Notes under the pieces: generated by a model
Seen by the model: only the letters and a program-made list of their open reading frames with translations
The model's database searches: none
What the model was told of the DNA's origin: nothing
Translations under genes and position numbers: made by a program
Shown: positions 31,350-40,946 of the stretch, piece by piece
How positions within the stretch are numbered: position 1 is the first letter of the stretch
Layout of the letters: every line of letters begins with the position of its first letter
Assembly (NCBI GenBank): GCA_017460885.1
Contig: JAFUAB010000026.1
Span: 1 to 64,000 of the forward strand
Reading direction: 5' to 3'
Length of the DNA: 64,000 nucleotides
Source of the DNA: Lachnospiraceae bacterium
GTDB lineage: Bacteria; Bacillota; Clostridia; Lachnospirales; Lachnospiraceae

Positions 31350-32356
31350 CTGAACTGTCCCTTCTGCCACCGCAGAACATAATCTCTGATAAGGTTCAGG
31401 ATCGCGATTATTATGCTGAAAAGCACCGCCATCAGAACAATAGCCGCAAACACCTTATAATAGGCACTCCAAACCTTGACTATATTTATGTAATATCCAA
31501 GGCCTCCGGGCTGTCCCATCATCTCAGCCATTACCAGACATGTAAAGGTTCCCGCGCAGGCTGTGGAGATTCCGGTAAATACCTGCGGCATCGCATGGGG
31601 AATGGCGACATGCGCCAGAATAAAAGGAGTGGATGCTCCCAGAGTTCTGGCAGCTTCATACTGGGCTTTGGAGGTGGTCTGTATACCAAGTGCCGTCTGT
31701 GAGGCTACCGGGAACCAGGAAGTGATCACTATCAGAAAGGCTGCTGCCGCAAAAGGTGTCGGAAACAGAGTCAGCGCAAAAGGCATCCATGCAACGGCAG
31801 GGATCACGCCGCTGATGCGTATGACCGGATATACCCAGTAATATACCTTCGGAAACCATCCGATCAGTATGCCTGTCACTATGCCCAGTGTTATACCGAG
31901 CAGAAACCCCACGCTGAACAATCTCAACGAGTAAAGCATGTTCTTAAGGATCAGGTTAGGCTCAATTATATATGTTGAAAGGATCTCGGCAGGTCCCGGA
32001 AAAAACGGCTGCGGAGTAACCTTAAGCTTGGTTCCGAGTATGTCCGCGATCAGCAATGCTATCCCCGTAGCAAATCTGAATCTGCTCTGACTGACAAACC
32101 TTACCCGGCGTACCGGCAGTCTGACAGCGCATATCTCGCTTATCAGATAGATAATGATGATCCCGGTCAGAACAAGCCTGTAGAAATCATTCATATCCAT
32201 AATAAGAAATCCAACCCTGTACTGACTTAACTCTATCGGTGCGATCTGCGGAAAAAGCAGATTACCCGCTATAGCCAAAAGATATCCCAGCTCTGTAAGT
32301 ACCAGAGCTTTCCTGACCCTGGCCGGTGCTATTTCCCTTTCGAAATCACGACTCAT
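31346..32356 (-). CDS. ABC transporter permease (SsuC/TauC type)
   Basis: 336 residues from the ATG after GGAGGGATT (32356); the longer start is less likely. The first ~110 residues add two or three extra membrane helices before the standard BPD-type permease domain, which has six helices and the EAA-like loop YEAARTLGASTPFILAHVAI. The partner ATPase overlaps its end. It imports a sulfonate-like, taurine-like or other small substrate; the lipoprotein upstream confers specificity. Confidence 0.9.
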   Translation of the reverse strand: MSRDFEREIAPARVRKALVLTELGYLLAIAGNLLFPQIAPIELSQYRVGFLIMDMNDFYRLVLTGIIIIYLISEICAVRLPVRRVRFVSQSRFRFATGIALLIADILGTKLKVTPQPFFPGPAEILSTYIIEPNLILKNMLYSLRLFSVGFLLGITLGIVTGILIGWFPKVYYWVYPVIRISGVIPAVAWMPFALTLFPTPFAAAAFLIVITSWFPVASQTALGIQTTSKAQYEAARTLGASTPFILAHVAIPHAMPQVFTGISTACAGTFTCLVMAEMMGQPGGLGYYINIVKVWSAYYKVFAAIVLMAVLFSIIIAILNLIRDYVLRWQKGQFR

Positions 32357-32486
32357 AATCCCTCCGGTCATATCTCTTTTAAAGTCGGTACCCGAGTATC
32401 TCTACCCGGGCACCTGTTTCGTTCATATTGTTCAAATAAGGAAAGACTGATCAAGCGGTATTTCTTTAACCTCTTCAGGCGAATGC

Positions 32487-33641
32487 CTACTGATTCAGAT
32501 CCACCGCTGTGTACGCTTTTTTGATATATTCATCAGGCGATGTCTTCAGATAATCTACATCATAAAGTGCCTGTGCAAAATACAGTACGTCCGCTTCCAC
32601 ATCCAGTGCCTTGCCGCTTGAGAAATCCTCGGTCGACTGGTACCCGTAGCTCTTCACAAGATTAAGTGCCAGATCTCTGTCTTCGATGGAAACATAGCCC
32701 TTATCAACGATGATCGCGGTAGCCTCCTCGGGATTCTTGCTTATCCAGTCCTCTGCCTTGCGATAAGCCCGGAGTATAGCAGCTATCTGAGCCGGATCCT
32801 CTTCAAGCACCTTGGTGGACGCGTAGAGGTAGCAGCAGTAATGCTCTGAGAATGGTTCATCCGCTCCGATATCAAGGATGGTCTTGACATCACCGGATTT
32901 CTCGACTATGGCGGCTACGGGATCCCATATTGCGATAGCATCTACCTCACCCTTTTTGAGAGCCTCTACCGAAAGGTTATCATCGGTAAACGGAAGGAAG
33001 GTTACCTCTGCTCCGTCTCCTATGGCTTTGACTCCGGCCTGTCCGAGCCAGAGCGAAGCTATCTGATACGGAGTACCTCCGATCTCATCACATGCGATGG
33101 TCTTGCCTCTTAAATCCTCCGGAGATGCGATATCCGAATCGGGAAGAACCTGGATCCGGATACATCCTCTGTGGATGCCGTCAACTACGGTTATGTTCAG
33201 ATTCTCCTCTATAGACGGGAAATACATAAAGTCGCCGTTTACTATAGGCATCGTTCCATTGTTAAGTCCCACCTTTTTGGCTTCGTAATCAGCGGAAACC
33301 AGGTCGGCATCAACACCCTCCTCGGCCAGGAATCCCTTCTCATACGCTATGAATGTGGGAACATTACACAACGAGCCGTTGTTGCCCGGTATGGTGACCG
33401 TCCATTTGGCGTTATCGGGTTTAACCTTTACCTCATCAGTCGAGGCTGCCGCAGCTTCGGTCGTATCCGCAGTAACGGCCTCGGAATCGCTTCCTGATAC
33501 CTCAGCTCCGGTTCCGGATTCGGCATTAGACGCTGCATTCCCGGGATCCCCTGTTGCTACCGCACATCCGCTCAGGGATGCGGTAACGGTAACCGCAGCC
33601 AAAACTACTGCAAGGGTGTGCTTCAGTGTCTGTTTTTTCAT
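32487..33641 (-). CDS. ABC transporter substrate-binding lipoprotein (NMT1/SsuA type)
   Basis: 384 residues, ATG after ACGGAGGTAAATT. Signal peptide with lipobox LSGC at about residue 26, then an Ala/Ser/Glu-rich linker to ~70. The NMT1/THI5-like periplasmic-type domain starts with NVPTFIAYEKGFLAEEGVD and includes LRGKTIACDEIGGTPYQIAS. It would capture the substrate at the outer face of the membrane. The sequence does not separate sulfonates from other small anions. First gene of the operon, with a clear promoter and dyad. Confidence 0.9.
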   Translation of the reverse strand: MKKQTLKHTLAVVLAAVTVTASLSGCAVATGDPGNAASNAESGTGAEVSGSDSEAVTADTTEAAAASTDEVKVKPDNAKWTVTIPGNNGSLCNVPTFIAYEKGFLAEEGVDADLVSADYEAKKVGLNNGTMPIVNGDFMYFPSIEENLNITVVDGIHRGCIRIQVLPDSDIASPEDLRGKTIACDEIGGTPYQIASLWLGQAGVKAIGDGAEVTFLPFTDDNLSVEALKKGEVDAIAIWDPVAAIVEKSGDVKTILDIGADEPFSEHYCCYLYASTKVLEEDPAQIAAILRAYRKAEDWISKNPEEATAIIVDKGYVSIEDRDLALNLVKSYGYQSTEDFSSGKALDVEADVLYFAQALYDVDYLKTSPDEYIKKAYTAVDLNQ

Positions 33642-33672
33642 AATTTACCTCCGTGCATCTCGCATACTATAG

Positions 33673-33738
33673 TAACCATATAGGATTTATATCCTTTAGG
33701 TTAAAACAGATTTTACGCATTATTTCATAGTTTGTCAA
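33673..33738 (-). promoter_or_regulatory. promoter and dyad operator of the ABC/desulfidase operon
   Basis: On the minus strand TTGACA (33733-33738), 17 bases, TAAAAT (33710-33715). A ~31-base imperfect dyad follows immediately at 33673-33703: TAACCATATAGGAT, TTAT, ATCCTTTAGGTTA as read on the plus strand. The dyad covers the expected transcription start, the usual place for a repressor site. Confidence 0.75.
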
Positions 33739-33774
33739 TAGGTTTTATGGATTTTGGAGATAAAAATGATATGT

Positions 33775-36108
33775 TCAGATTTTCTGAAGTTTTGCGAAGC
33801 CGGCATACATGATCTTCCGGCCTGCGCCGTCAAAGTCTACCGTCACCTGATAGTCTCTCGGTCCGGGAGCTATCTCAAGGACAATACCTTCACCGTATTT
33901 AGTGTGTCTGACACGGTCTCCGACAATATATCCCAGGGAATCGCCTGATGATGCGGTTACAGCTTTTCTCTGCGCTGCAGCTGCCTCCATGATATATGGT
34001 TTGGGGATATCTGTACCTGTCTTATATGCAGCGGGTCGATACTTCTGAGGTTTGGTTGACATAATATCGGTTGAAATCGAAGTATCTTTAACACTCGGTC
34101 CGGCACCGGAAAAGACTGACGTTTTGCCGTTGGTTGACATAATATCATCGGTGGAAAAAGATACTCTTTTGCGTTTGGGAGCATCACTTTCTCCAAGATA
34201 CTCATCCGGGATCTCCAACACAAATCTGCTGACCGGATATCTCTGTGTTTCACCTCTGACCATTCTCTGAACCGCGGAAGTCAGCGTCAGCTGATCCATG
34301 GCCCGGGTGATCCCCACATACATCAGCCTTCTTTCCTCCTCGATATCCTCGCGGTTATCGGAAATAATGGTCATGCTGTTCGGAAACAGTCCATCCTCCA
34401 TTCCCGCCATAAACACATGCTTAAATTCAAGCCCCTTTGCACTGTGCAGTGTCATCAGAAGTACACGGTTCTCGTCCTCACCGACATTGTCGATATCGGC
34501 TACAAGTGCAACCTCCTCAAGGAAGCCGTCCAAAGTAGGTTCACCGGCAGACTCCTCGTATGTCACCAGTTTATTGCGAAGCTCCTCTATGTTATCCAGT
34601 CTGTCCTCGGTATCTTCTTCGTTCAGATCCTCGAGATACTGCTCGTATTTGATCATATCCATCATATCGTCGAAAAGATCTGTCAGAGTGATCTCCCCGT
34701 TTCTGGATCTGAGTACATCAATGATATTGACAAAGGGAGCCAGCTTGGAAGCACTCCTTCCCAGAAGCAGCTCTCCCTCCCTGCTGCTTGCGGCCTCATA
34801 GAAGCTGATCCCGTGTTCGTCGGCATATGTCTGCAGCTTGGTTATGGAGGTCTGACCTATTCCTCTTTTGGGAATATTTATGATCCGTCTGCAGGCCAGG
34901 TCATCCCGGCCGTTGCTGATCGTCTTCAGATAAGCGAGGATATCCTTGATCTCTCTGCGGGAATAGAAATTGACGCCGCCCACGATACGGTAAGGCATGC
35001 CGTCCATGATCATGCTTTCCTCCAGACTGCGTGACTGTGCATTCGTGCGGTACAGAACTGCAAAATCCTTATACTCCGCTCCGGCGCTAACCTCTCTCTC
35101 TATTTCCTCAGTAATGTACCTCGATTCCTCCCATGCATTATCAAGCCGCTTATATACGATCGGAACGCCCTCTCCGCGGTCGGTCCACAGATTCTTGACC
35201 TTACGGCCTGTATTATGAGCGATCACAGCATTGGCCGCATCCAGGATATGGGATGTGGAACGGTAATTCTGCTCAAGCTTGATAACCTTAGCTTCCGGAT
35301 AGATCTGTTCGAAATCGAGAATGTTGCGTATATTTGCTCCGCGGAATTTATAGATGGACTGGTCGTCGTCCCCGACCACGCAGATATTGCGGGATGCCTG
35401 TGCAAGAAGGCTCACAAACTGAAACTGCGCGGTATTCGTATCCTGATACTCATCCACGCAGATATATCTAAACCTGTCCTGATAACCTGCCAGTACTTCA
35501 CTGTCAGCCTTAAAAAGCTCCACGCATTTCATAAGCAGGTCATCAAAATCCAGCGCATTGTTCTTCCTGAGGGTATTCTGATACTCAAAATAACAGTCAG
35601 CGACCTTGCTCAAAACAAAATCGCTGCCTGCATATTCCGCATAAAGCTCGGGATCCATCAGCTCATTTTTGGCCGATGAGATCTCATTCATAATGGTACG
35701 CTCCTTAATGCGCTTGGTGTCTATATTGAGTTTTTTTGCCACATCCTTAATAACGGATTTTGTATCGTCAGTATCATAGATGACGAAATTATTGTCATAC
35801 TCCTCCAGCCTGTCTATATATCTGCGTAAGATACGTGCACAGGAGGAATGAAAAGTAGAGATCCAGATACTCTCGGATCCCGCTCCCACAACGCTATCTA
35901 TCCTCTCACGCATTTCGCCGGCTGCCTTGTTGGTAAAGGTGATCGCCATGATATTCCATGGGTTCACTCCCTGTTCTATCAGATAAGCCACACGATAGGT
36001 CAGTACTCTGGTCTTGCCGCTGCCGGCACCAGCCAGTATGAGCACCGGTCCCTCCGTCTGATATACAGCCTCCAGCTGTTTGGGATTAAGCAAACTCTCC
36101 AGATCCAT
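33775..36108 (-). CDS. pcrA: ATP-dependent DNA helicase PcrA/UvrD
   Basis: 777 residues, the usual size. LNPKQLEAVYQTEGPVLILA, then GAGSGKTRVLTYR (Walker A), ITFTNKAAGEMRERI (motif Ia), CVDEYQDTNTAQF (motif II), VVGDDDQSIYKFRGAN (motif III), KLEQNYRST (IV), LMTLHSAKGLEFKHVF (V) and EERRLMYVGITRA (VI). The C-terminal ~60 residues (YIVGDRVRHTKYGEGIVLEI) form the Tudor-like domain that contacts RNA polymerase in PcrA. It unwinds DNA in repair and removes stalled complexes. The pspA gene lies 3 bases upstream. Confidence 0.95.
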   Translation of the reverse strand: MDLESLLNPKQLEAVYQTEGPVLILAGAGSGKTRVLTYRVAYLIEQGVNPWNIMAITFTNKAAGEMRERIDSVVGAGSESIWISTFHSSCARILRRYIDRLEEYDNNFVIYDTDDTKSVIKDVAKKLNIDTKRIKERTIMNEISSAKNELMDPELYAEYAGSDFVLSKVADCYFEYQNTLRKNNALDFDDLLMKCVELFKADSEVLAGYQDRFRYICVDEYQDTNTAQFQFVSLLAQASRNICVVGDDDQSIYKFRGANIRNILDFEQIYPEAKVIKLEQNYRSTSHILDAANAVIAHNTGRKVKNLWTDRGEGVPIVYKRLDNAWEESRYITEEIEREVSAGAEYKDFAVLYRTNAQSRSLEESMIMDGMPYRIVGGVNFYSRREIKDILAYLKTISNGRDDLACRRIINIPKRGIGQTSITKLQTYADEHGISFYEAASSREGELLLGRSASKLAPFVNIIDVLRSRNGEITLTDLFDDMMDMIKYEQYLEDLNEEDTEDRLDNIEELRNKLVTYEESAGEPTLDGFLEEVALVADIDNVGEDENRVLLMTLHSAKGLEFKHVFMAGMEDGLFPNSMTIISDNREDIEEERRLMYVGITRAMDQLTLTSAVQRMVRGETQRYPVSRFVLEIPDEYLGESDAPKRKRVSFSTDDIMSTNGKTSVFSGAGPSVKDTSISTDIMSTKPQKYRPAAYKTGTDIPKPYIMEAAAAQRKAVTASSGDSLGYIVGDRVRHTKYGEGIVLEIAPGPRDYQVTVDFDGAGRKIMYAGFAKLQKI

Positions 36109-36111
36109 GGA

Positions 36112-36798
36112 TCAGATCATACCCATTTCTGCTTTAAGGGCTGCCAGCTCGTCATCAACTGCCGCGCTCTTGGAATCGGCGTCATACTTCTTGGTAAGCT
36201 CCTCAACATTGTTGCTTTCCTTGGAGGAAGTAAGCTCTGCCATGGCATCTGCCTCATCAAGCATATGATTGACTTTCTCTTCCATACGGTCGAAAGCTGC
36301 CAGGTTGTCTCCGGCGCTTGCAAGTCCGCTTCCGATCTTGTTGAGCTTCTGCTGTGTTTCCGCTACCTTTATCTTGGCCTTAAGGGTATCTCTTCTGGTC
36401 TTAAGTGAGGAAATATCGCTCTCCAGCTTATCATGCATCTGACGCATCTTTGCAGAGCATTCGCAGGCAAGCTGATAATCCTTCTCGAGAACGGCCAGCT
36501 GGTCGGTCAGATCTGCCTTTTTCTTAAGGAACTGCTTTGCTTCTTCATCATTTCCGGCAGTAACGGCTCTGCGGGCATATTCAGCCATCTTGTTGATGTC
36601 TGACTGGCAGGCCTCAACCTTGCGCTGAGCATTTTTTTCATCCGCCATTACGGATGCTGTCTCGGACTTAACCTTGGCAAGATCAGCCTCAAGATTACGC
36701 AAATACTGGTCGATCATCTTTTCGGGATCTTCCGCCTTGTCCAGCAGCGCATTGAAGTTGGCGCTCATGATTTCCTTAAATCTGTCAATAATACCCAT
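36112..36798 (-). CDS. pspA: PspA/IM30 family membrane-stress protein
   Basis: 228 residues, nearly all alpha-helical. It begins MGIIDRFKEIMSANFNALLD, the amphipathic PspA start, followed by EDPEKMIDQYLRNLEADLAK and long coiled coils up to about 150, then an acidic C-terminal helix. PspA/IM30/LiaH proteins form ring or rod assemblies that protect the cytoplasmic membrane. RBS AAGGAGG lies just before the ATG. It is followed by pcrA three bases later. Regulation not visible. Confidence 0.92.
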   Translation of the reverse strand: MGIIDRFKEIMSANFNALLDKAEDPEKMIDQYLRNLEADLAKVKSETASVMADEKNAQRKVEACQSDINKMAEYARRAVTAGNDEEAKQFLKKKADLTDQLAVLEKDYQLACECSAKMRQMHDKLESDISSLKTRRDTLKAKIKVAETQQKLNKIGSGLASAGDNLAAFDRMEEKVNHMLDEADAMAELTSSKESNNVEELTKKYDADSKSAAVDDELAALKAEMGMI

Positions 36799-36844
36799 TT
36801 TTTCCTCCTTAATATGTGAAAAGTATCAGCATACGGCATTATCC

Positions 36845-37810
36845 TCAGCCCTGCATGATCACATTATCTATAAAATCAAATATCCGTCTGAAGTATTCGT
36901 CGGGATCGTAATCCATCGACTCGGCATGTCCCGCAAAGGGAGCCAGGTACTTTTCCTTCTTTCCCTCAAAAGCGTCGTAAAGCTCGTCACACATCGACGG
37001 TGGAATAAAATCATCCTCCGCACCGTGAATAAACATCATCGGCTTGCTGCACTTTTTGATCTGATCGATGGCGGATGATTTCCTATAATCATATCCGAGG
37101 CGTAACCTGTTGATCAGATTGCAGACATTGAGCAGGGGAAAGGTCGGCAGATGATAATCTCTGTTCAGACATACCTTAAACATATTCCATGTGCTTGTAT
37201 ATCCGCAGTCCTCTATATATCCGATCACAGCCGGATGATTCAGTCCCGAAAGCATCATTGTCGTGGCCGCTCCCATGGATACGCCGTGAACGATGATCCT
37301 GGCATCGGGATCCATACGGACTATGCAATCCAGCCACTCATACACATCATCCTTGTCGAACCAGCCCATCGAGATATAGTCACCGTCGCTGAGACCATGT
37401 GCCCGGTTATCCTGGGTAAAAACGTTGTATCCGGCATCAAAGAACCTCATTATATAAGGAAGCATGAACCGGTGATCGTCCCTGTAGCCGTGCACGCTGA
37501 TGATCCAGTTGTGTGTGGCAGTATCGTTAAACCTGTATCTGCCGAAGAGCTTAAGTCCGCTCTTATTTACTATCTCAACGGGAGTCAGTGTCTTGTCAAA
37601 TTCCGCACCCTCTGCCCTGATACGTGTACGATTGGCAATGAACTGAAGCTGCTTTTCGTTGCCGGGTTTGGGCTCATCGGTACAGGTCTTGGGAAGAAGT
37701 ACGTCCTCCTTACGGGTAGGAGTTGCCTTCAGAGACATCTTAATGAACCAGAATCCCGCCGCAATGAGGAGAAGCAGAAATATAAGTATGATTATTATAA
37801 GTATCCCCAC
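36845..37810 (-). CDS. membrane-anchored alpha/beta hydrolase
   Basis: 321 residues starting at GTG, which overlaps the preceding stop as TAGTG. One N-terminal membrane helix (ILIIIILIFLLLLIAAGFWF) anchors the enzyme. The alpha/beta-hydrolase part shows VFTQDNRAHGLSDG, the nucleophile elbow GVSMGAATTM (~175) and the His of FAGHAESMDYDP (~298); the Asp lies in HGAEDDFIPP. It is similar to clostridial BAAT-like and YqkD-type hydrolases. The substrate is unknown. It is co-transcribed with the HD-GYP gene. Confidence 0.85.
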   Translation of the reverse strand: MGILIIIILIFLLLLIAAGFWFIKMSLKATPTRKEDVLLPKTCTDEPKPGNEKQLQFIANRTRIRAEGAEFDKTLTPVEIVNKSGLKLFGRYRFNDTATHNWIISVHGYRDDHRFMLPYIMRFFDAGYNVFTQDNRAHGLSDGDYISMGWFDKDDVYEWLDCIVRMDPDARIIVHGVSMGAATTMMLSGLNHPAVIGYIEDCGYTSTWNMFKVCLNRDYHLPTFPLLNVCNLINRLRLGYDYRKSSAIDQIKKCSKPMMFIHGAEDDFIPPSMCDELYDAFEGKKEKYLAPFAGHAESMDYDPDEYFRRIFDFIDNVIMQG

Positions 37811-38559
37811 TAGATCTCCCCCCGCTTCTGACGATACTCGTCTGCAAGGCGTTCAAACTCGCCGGCACATTTGCGGAAGCAGTCCATAAGCTTGGGATTA
37901 AACATTCCGCACTCACCCGAAATGATCATATTAAAAGCCTGTTCCTTGGTAAAAGCATCCTTGTATACTCTCTCACAGACAAGTGCGTCATAAACATCCG
38001 CAACCGATACTATCTGCGCCGAGATCGGTATTGCATCGCCGCGTAATCCGTCCGGATAGCCCTTGCCGTCATATTTCTCATGATGGTGTCTGCATATCTC
38101 ATAGCTGGCCTTTTTGCAGTCAGGGCTCAATGCGTTTCCTATATTATTGAGGATCTCACATCCCTTCGTGGTGTGAGTCTTCATATATTCGAACTCTTCT
38201 CTGGTAAGTCTGGCGGGCTTAAAAAGTATGCTGTCCGGAATGGTTATCTTACCGATATCGTGGAGCGCGCTCGCAGCAACAAAAACCTCCACGACATAAG
38301 GATTCAGACCATACTCCGGATAGGAGACCATAACCTCTGTGGCCAATGCCCTGGTGAAATTCTTGATCCTCTCGATATGCGAGCCGCCATCCAGACTGCG
38401 GCTCTCGACTATAGCTCCCAGAATATCCAGCAGCTTGTCATACCTTTCCTGTATCTCTGCAGCGTCTGCCACCGGCATTCCGCCAATATTCAGATCCATT
38501 CCACCGGCTGTTTCCATATCTCTCCGCAATCGGTCCGGGATGTAAATCGCCGGACGCAT
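37810..38559 (-). CDS. HD-GYP domain phosphodiesterase
   Basis: 249 residues. HD motif at ALHDIGKITIPDSIL (98-112), then the HHEKYDGKGYPDGLRGDAIP block with the GYP signature and ISAQIVSVADVYDALV. These metal enzymes hydrolyse cyclic di-GMP or related dinucleotides. No sensor domain is attached, only ~50 N-terminal residues with a short coiled coil. A PilZ-domain gene at 50057 in the same window points to c-di-GMP signalling in this organism. Confidence 0.88.
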   Translation of the reverse strand: MRPAIYIPDRLRRDMETAGGMDLNIGGMPVADAAEIQERYDKLLDILGAIVESRSLDGGSHIERIKNFTRALATEVMVSYPEYGLNPYVVEVFVAASALHDIGKITIPDSILFKPARLTREEFEYMKTHTTKGCEILNNIGNALSPDCKKASYEICRHHHEKYDGKGYPDGLRGDAIPISAQIVSVADVYDALVCERVYKDAFTKEQAFNMIISGECGMFNPKLMDCFRKCAGEFERLADEYRQKRGEI

Positions 38560-38696
38560 AAAAATCTGTTACAGAATTAAAGTTTTTCTGAACAGCTCCT
38601 AAATCTTGTCAATTAACTACAGTGATCGTATATATAAACATACATCTATTAGAATACCATTATTGATGTAGCGTGTCAAAAGTGTAAAGCTGTGTT

Positions 38697-39629
38697 TCAG
38701 GAGTTTTTAACAACCCTTTTCTCAAACCGAAACGCAATGGGATATACGCCGATCACAAAGAAGGTTACTATGGCGTACCTGAAAAATCTGACTATAAAAG
38801 CCGCCGTCGTGGCCGACTCCAGAAATTCCCTGTTAAAAGGAAGCTTAAAGAGCGTATTTAATATAAAATATACCGCAAATCCCCCGAGCATCCTCAAAAT
38901 ACAGCAGGGGACATTGCGGGTGTTCTCGAAGTTGACGTATTTTTTCTCAAAGGGCTCGGAAAGAAAGAATCCGAGCATTATCCCGAGGCCGGTAAAATAA
39001 TCATTCGTTCTGCAGTAGAACAGACCTATGGCCGAAACAGTGAACACAACGATATACAACACATATCTGTTCTTCACTTTTTCACTCAAAACGGGGATAA
39101 GGAAAACTACGAACACCCCGCAGATCCATCCTACAAGCACATCCGTGGGATAATGGACTCCGAGAAGGAATCTTGTAATACCAACCATCAGCGGCAGCAG
39201 TACTCCGAGAACAGTGATCCAGTTTTTCCTGATATAATAAGCTACGGATCCGAAGACGATGGCTGAATTCATCGAATGTCCGCTGGGGAATGAATACCCC
39301 TGGGCAGCTATATCGTAAATATCTGCCTTGGAATTCACGGGTTTGAGACATTTGATTCCCGGATTGTCAAAATACGGACGTCGACGGAGCAGAACATTTT
39401 TGATCAAGGGATTCAGGACAACTCCGATCACGATATTGAGTCCGAGCTTTCTGCCGATCTCCTTGTCATAGCACCAGTAGATGAACCCCAGCATCGCGAT
39501 CAGGATCATTTCCTCTCCGAGTTTTGTGATCATACCGGCCACCGTTACTCCGGTATTTCCCATACCGCTCTGCAAGAACTCCATCAGACTGACTTCCCAG
39601 TCAAAATAAAAAGTTAACCCATGTTCCAT
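38697..39629 (-). CDS. PAP2-family membrane phosphatase
   Basis: 310 residues with ~8 membrane helices. The phosphatase motifs are KNVLLRRRPYFDNPG (~83-97), FPSGHSMNSAIVFG (~115) and GITRFLLGVHYPTDVLVGWI (~150). Such enzymes dephosphorylate membrane lipids, for example undecaprenyl pyrophosphate, or phosphatidic-acid-like substrates. The C-terminal half beyond ~190 has extra helices and resembles DUF-type PAP2 proteins of clostridia. It stands alone, with its own short leader. Confidence 0.88.
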   Translation of the reverse strand: MEHGLTFYFDWEVSLMEFLQSGMGNTGVTVAGMITKLGEEMILIAMLGFIYWCYDKEIGRKLGLNIVIGVVLNPLIKNVLLRRRPYFDNPGIKCLKPVNSKADIYDIAAQGYSFPSGHSMNSAIVFGSVAYYIRKNWITVLGVLLPLMVGITRFLLGVHYPTDVLVGWICGVFVVFLIPVLSEKVKNRYVLYIVVFTVSAIGLFYCRTNDYFTGLGIMLGFFLSEPFEKKYVNFENTRNVPCCILRMLGGFAVYFILNTLFKLPFNREFLESATTAAFIVRFFRYAIVTFFVIGVYPIAFRFEKRVVKNS

Positions 39630-39724
39630 GTCTGCTCCTTAGGAAATAATTGATGAAATCATCAACAACTATGATACTCCGATATCAAAGAAGTATCAAG
39701 AAAAGATGGATACAGGGAATGAAT

Positions 39725-39755
39725 GGGGACAGTCCTCCGACGGAGAACTGTCCCT
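39725..39755. repeat. palindromic GGGACAGT repeat, copy 1
   Basis: GGGACAGTCCTCCGACGGAG and then AACTGTCCC form a hairpin. The same core occurs at 50437-50465 and 50491-50521. Intergenic, between the exported protein gene and the PAP2 gene. Confidence 0.65.
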
Positions 39756-39768
39756 ACTAATCTGCGTA

Positions 39769-40758
39769 TTATTTATTAAACAGGTTTTTGAACCAATTAC
39801 TTATTGATTTGAAAAAGCCGATCTTTTCGCCGGTTCCGGCTTCCTTCTCTGATGACTGTTCGTCCTTCTGCGATCCCTCAGCAGCATTTCGATCCGGTGC
39901 CTGAGCCCCTTTCTGAGATCCGGCAGCAAAGTCCTGCTGAGAATTCTCACCATTCATTTCCGGAAGCTCCGGTCTTTCACCTTCATTGAATGCCGGCTGT
40001 TCTTCCTCTGCCGTATCTCCTTCTTCTGCTTTCGTTCCGGTCTCCGGCCGTCCTCCTTTAAACCCGGCATGACCGCCAAGGCTCTTTTCATTTTCGTTTC
40101 CGTCACCATCCGGTCTTGCCGGACGTTCATATGCCGATGTATCTACTCCCGCATCGGACAATGCCTCCAGCAGAGCGGATCTCGCTTCCTCGGTCGTCGA
40201 ACGCAGCTCGGAAAGGGCTTCCTTATCAACAGTGTCGGCATCAAGTGCTTCCTTTTCCGCATCAAGTGCAGCGGTATAGGTATCCAGAAGAGTCTGCAGG
40301 CCGGCCTGCGTCACTTCATCCTCAACTGCAGATATTGCTTCGCTTATTCCCGAAACGATATCGGTCTGCATCCCTTTCTGACCCCTGCCCATACCATCGG
40401 GTCTTTGTCCGCCGGCGGTTCCATCAGGTTTCTGTCCACGGGATCTGTTGTTCTCAGTACCTTCCAGAGATGATTCTCCTGTCTCCATATCTGTTCCATC
40501 AGGAAGCTCCGGCGGCGCGCTCTGGTCTCCGTTCCACTGTGGCATTTCTCCGGAAGGCAGCTCCGGTGGTGTGCTCTGATCGTCTCCGGAGTTAAACTGC
40601 TGCTCCATACGCTGTCCGCCAAAACCGCCCTGGCCGCCGGCCGGCCCGCCATTTCCTCCAAAGCCGCCGTTTCCTGCAGGAGCCGCTAACGCAACCGTTG
40701 CGGTGCCGGCGATCATCATTACAGTAAGTCCGATCGTTGTAAGTGTTTTCTTTAACAT
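39769..40758 (-). CDS. exported Gly/Pro/Glu-rich protein, SigI-type promoter
   Basis: 329 residues. The signal peptide is MLKKTLTTIGLTVMMIAGTA and is cleaved near LAAPA (~26-28). The mature N-terminus is Gly-rich (GNGGFGGNGGPAGGQGGFGG). A repeat with the core PPELP (DQSTPPELPSGEMPQWNG, then DQSAPPELPDG) follows. Residues ~130-210 are helical (SGISEAISAVEDEVTQAGLQ), and the acidic linker ends with a short amphipathic helix (FFKSISNWFKNLFNK). No catalytic motif is seen. Role unknown; the promoter and composition link it to the RsgI and surface protein genes. Confidence 0.75.
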   Translation of the reverse strand: MLKKTLTTIGLTVMMIAGTATVALAAPAGNGGFGGNGGPAGGQGGFGGQRMEQQFNSGDDQSTPPELPSGEMPQWNGDQSAPPELPDGTDMETGESSLEGTENNRSRGQKPDGTAGGQRPDGMGRGQKGMQTDIVSGISEAISAVEDEVTQAGLQTLLDTYTAALDAEKEALDADTVDKEALSELRSTTEEARSALLEALSDAGVDTSAYERPARPDGDGNENEKSLGGHAGFKGGRPETGTKAEEGDTAEEEQPAFNEGERPELPEMNGENSQQDFAAGSQKGAQAPDRNAAEGSQKDEQSSEKEAGTGEKIGFFKSISNWFKNLFNK

Positions 40759-40860
40759 AAATTATCCCCTTTCCGTGACTGTTTTTGTCACTCTCGTTTC
40801 CCTGATGCCTCTGCAGCATCTGTAATAACGCACTGCTCAGGATCAATGATCATTAGGTAA

Positions 40861-40889
40861 TACGGAGTGTTTAGACACGAAAAGGGGGT
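40861..40889 (-). promoter_or_regulatory. SigI-type promoter of the exported protein gene
   Basis: Minus strand: ACCCCC (40884-40889), 19 bases, CGTA (40861-40864), followed by TTACC. The gene starts ~100 bases downstream. Confidence 0.7.
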
Positions 40890-40946
40890 AACAAAATATT
40901 TTTTTTAGAAAAACTAAGGAAAGACACAGATCAAGTCAGTCTTTCC

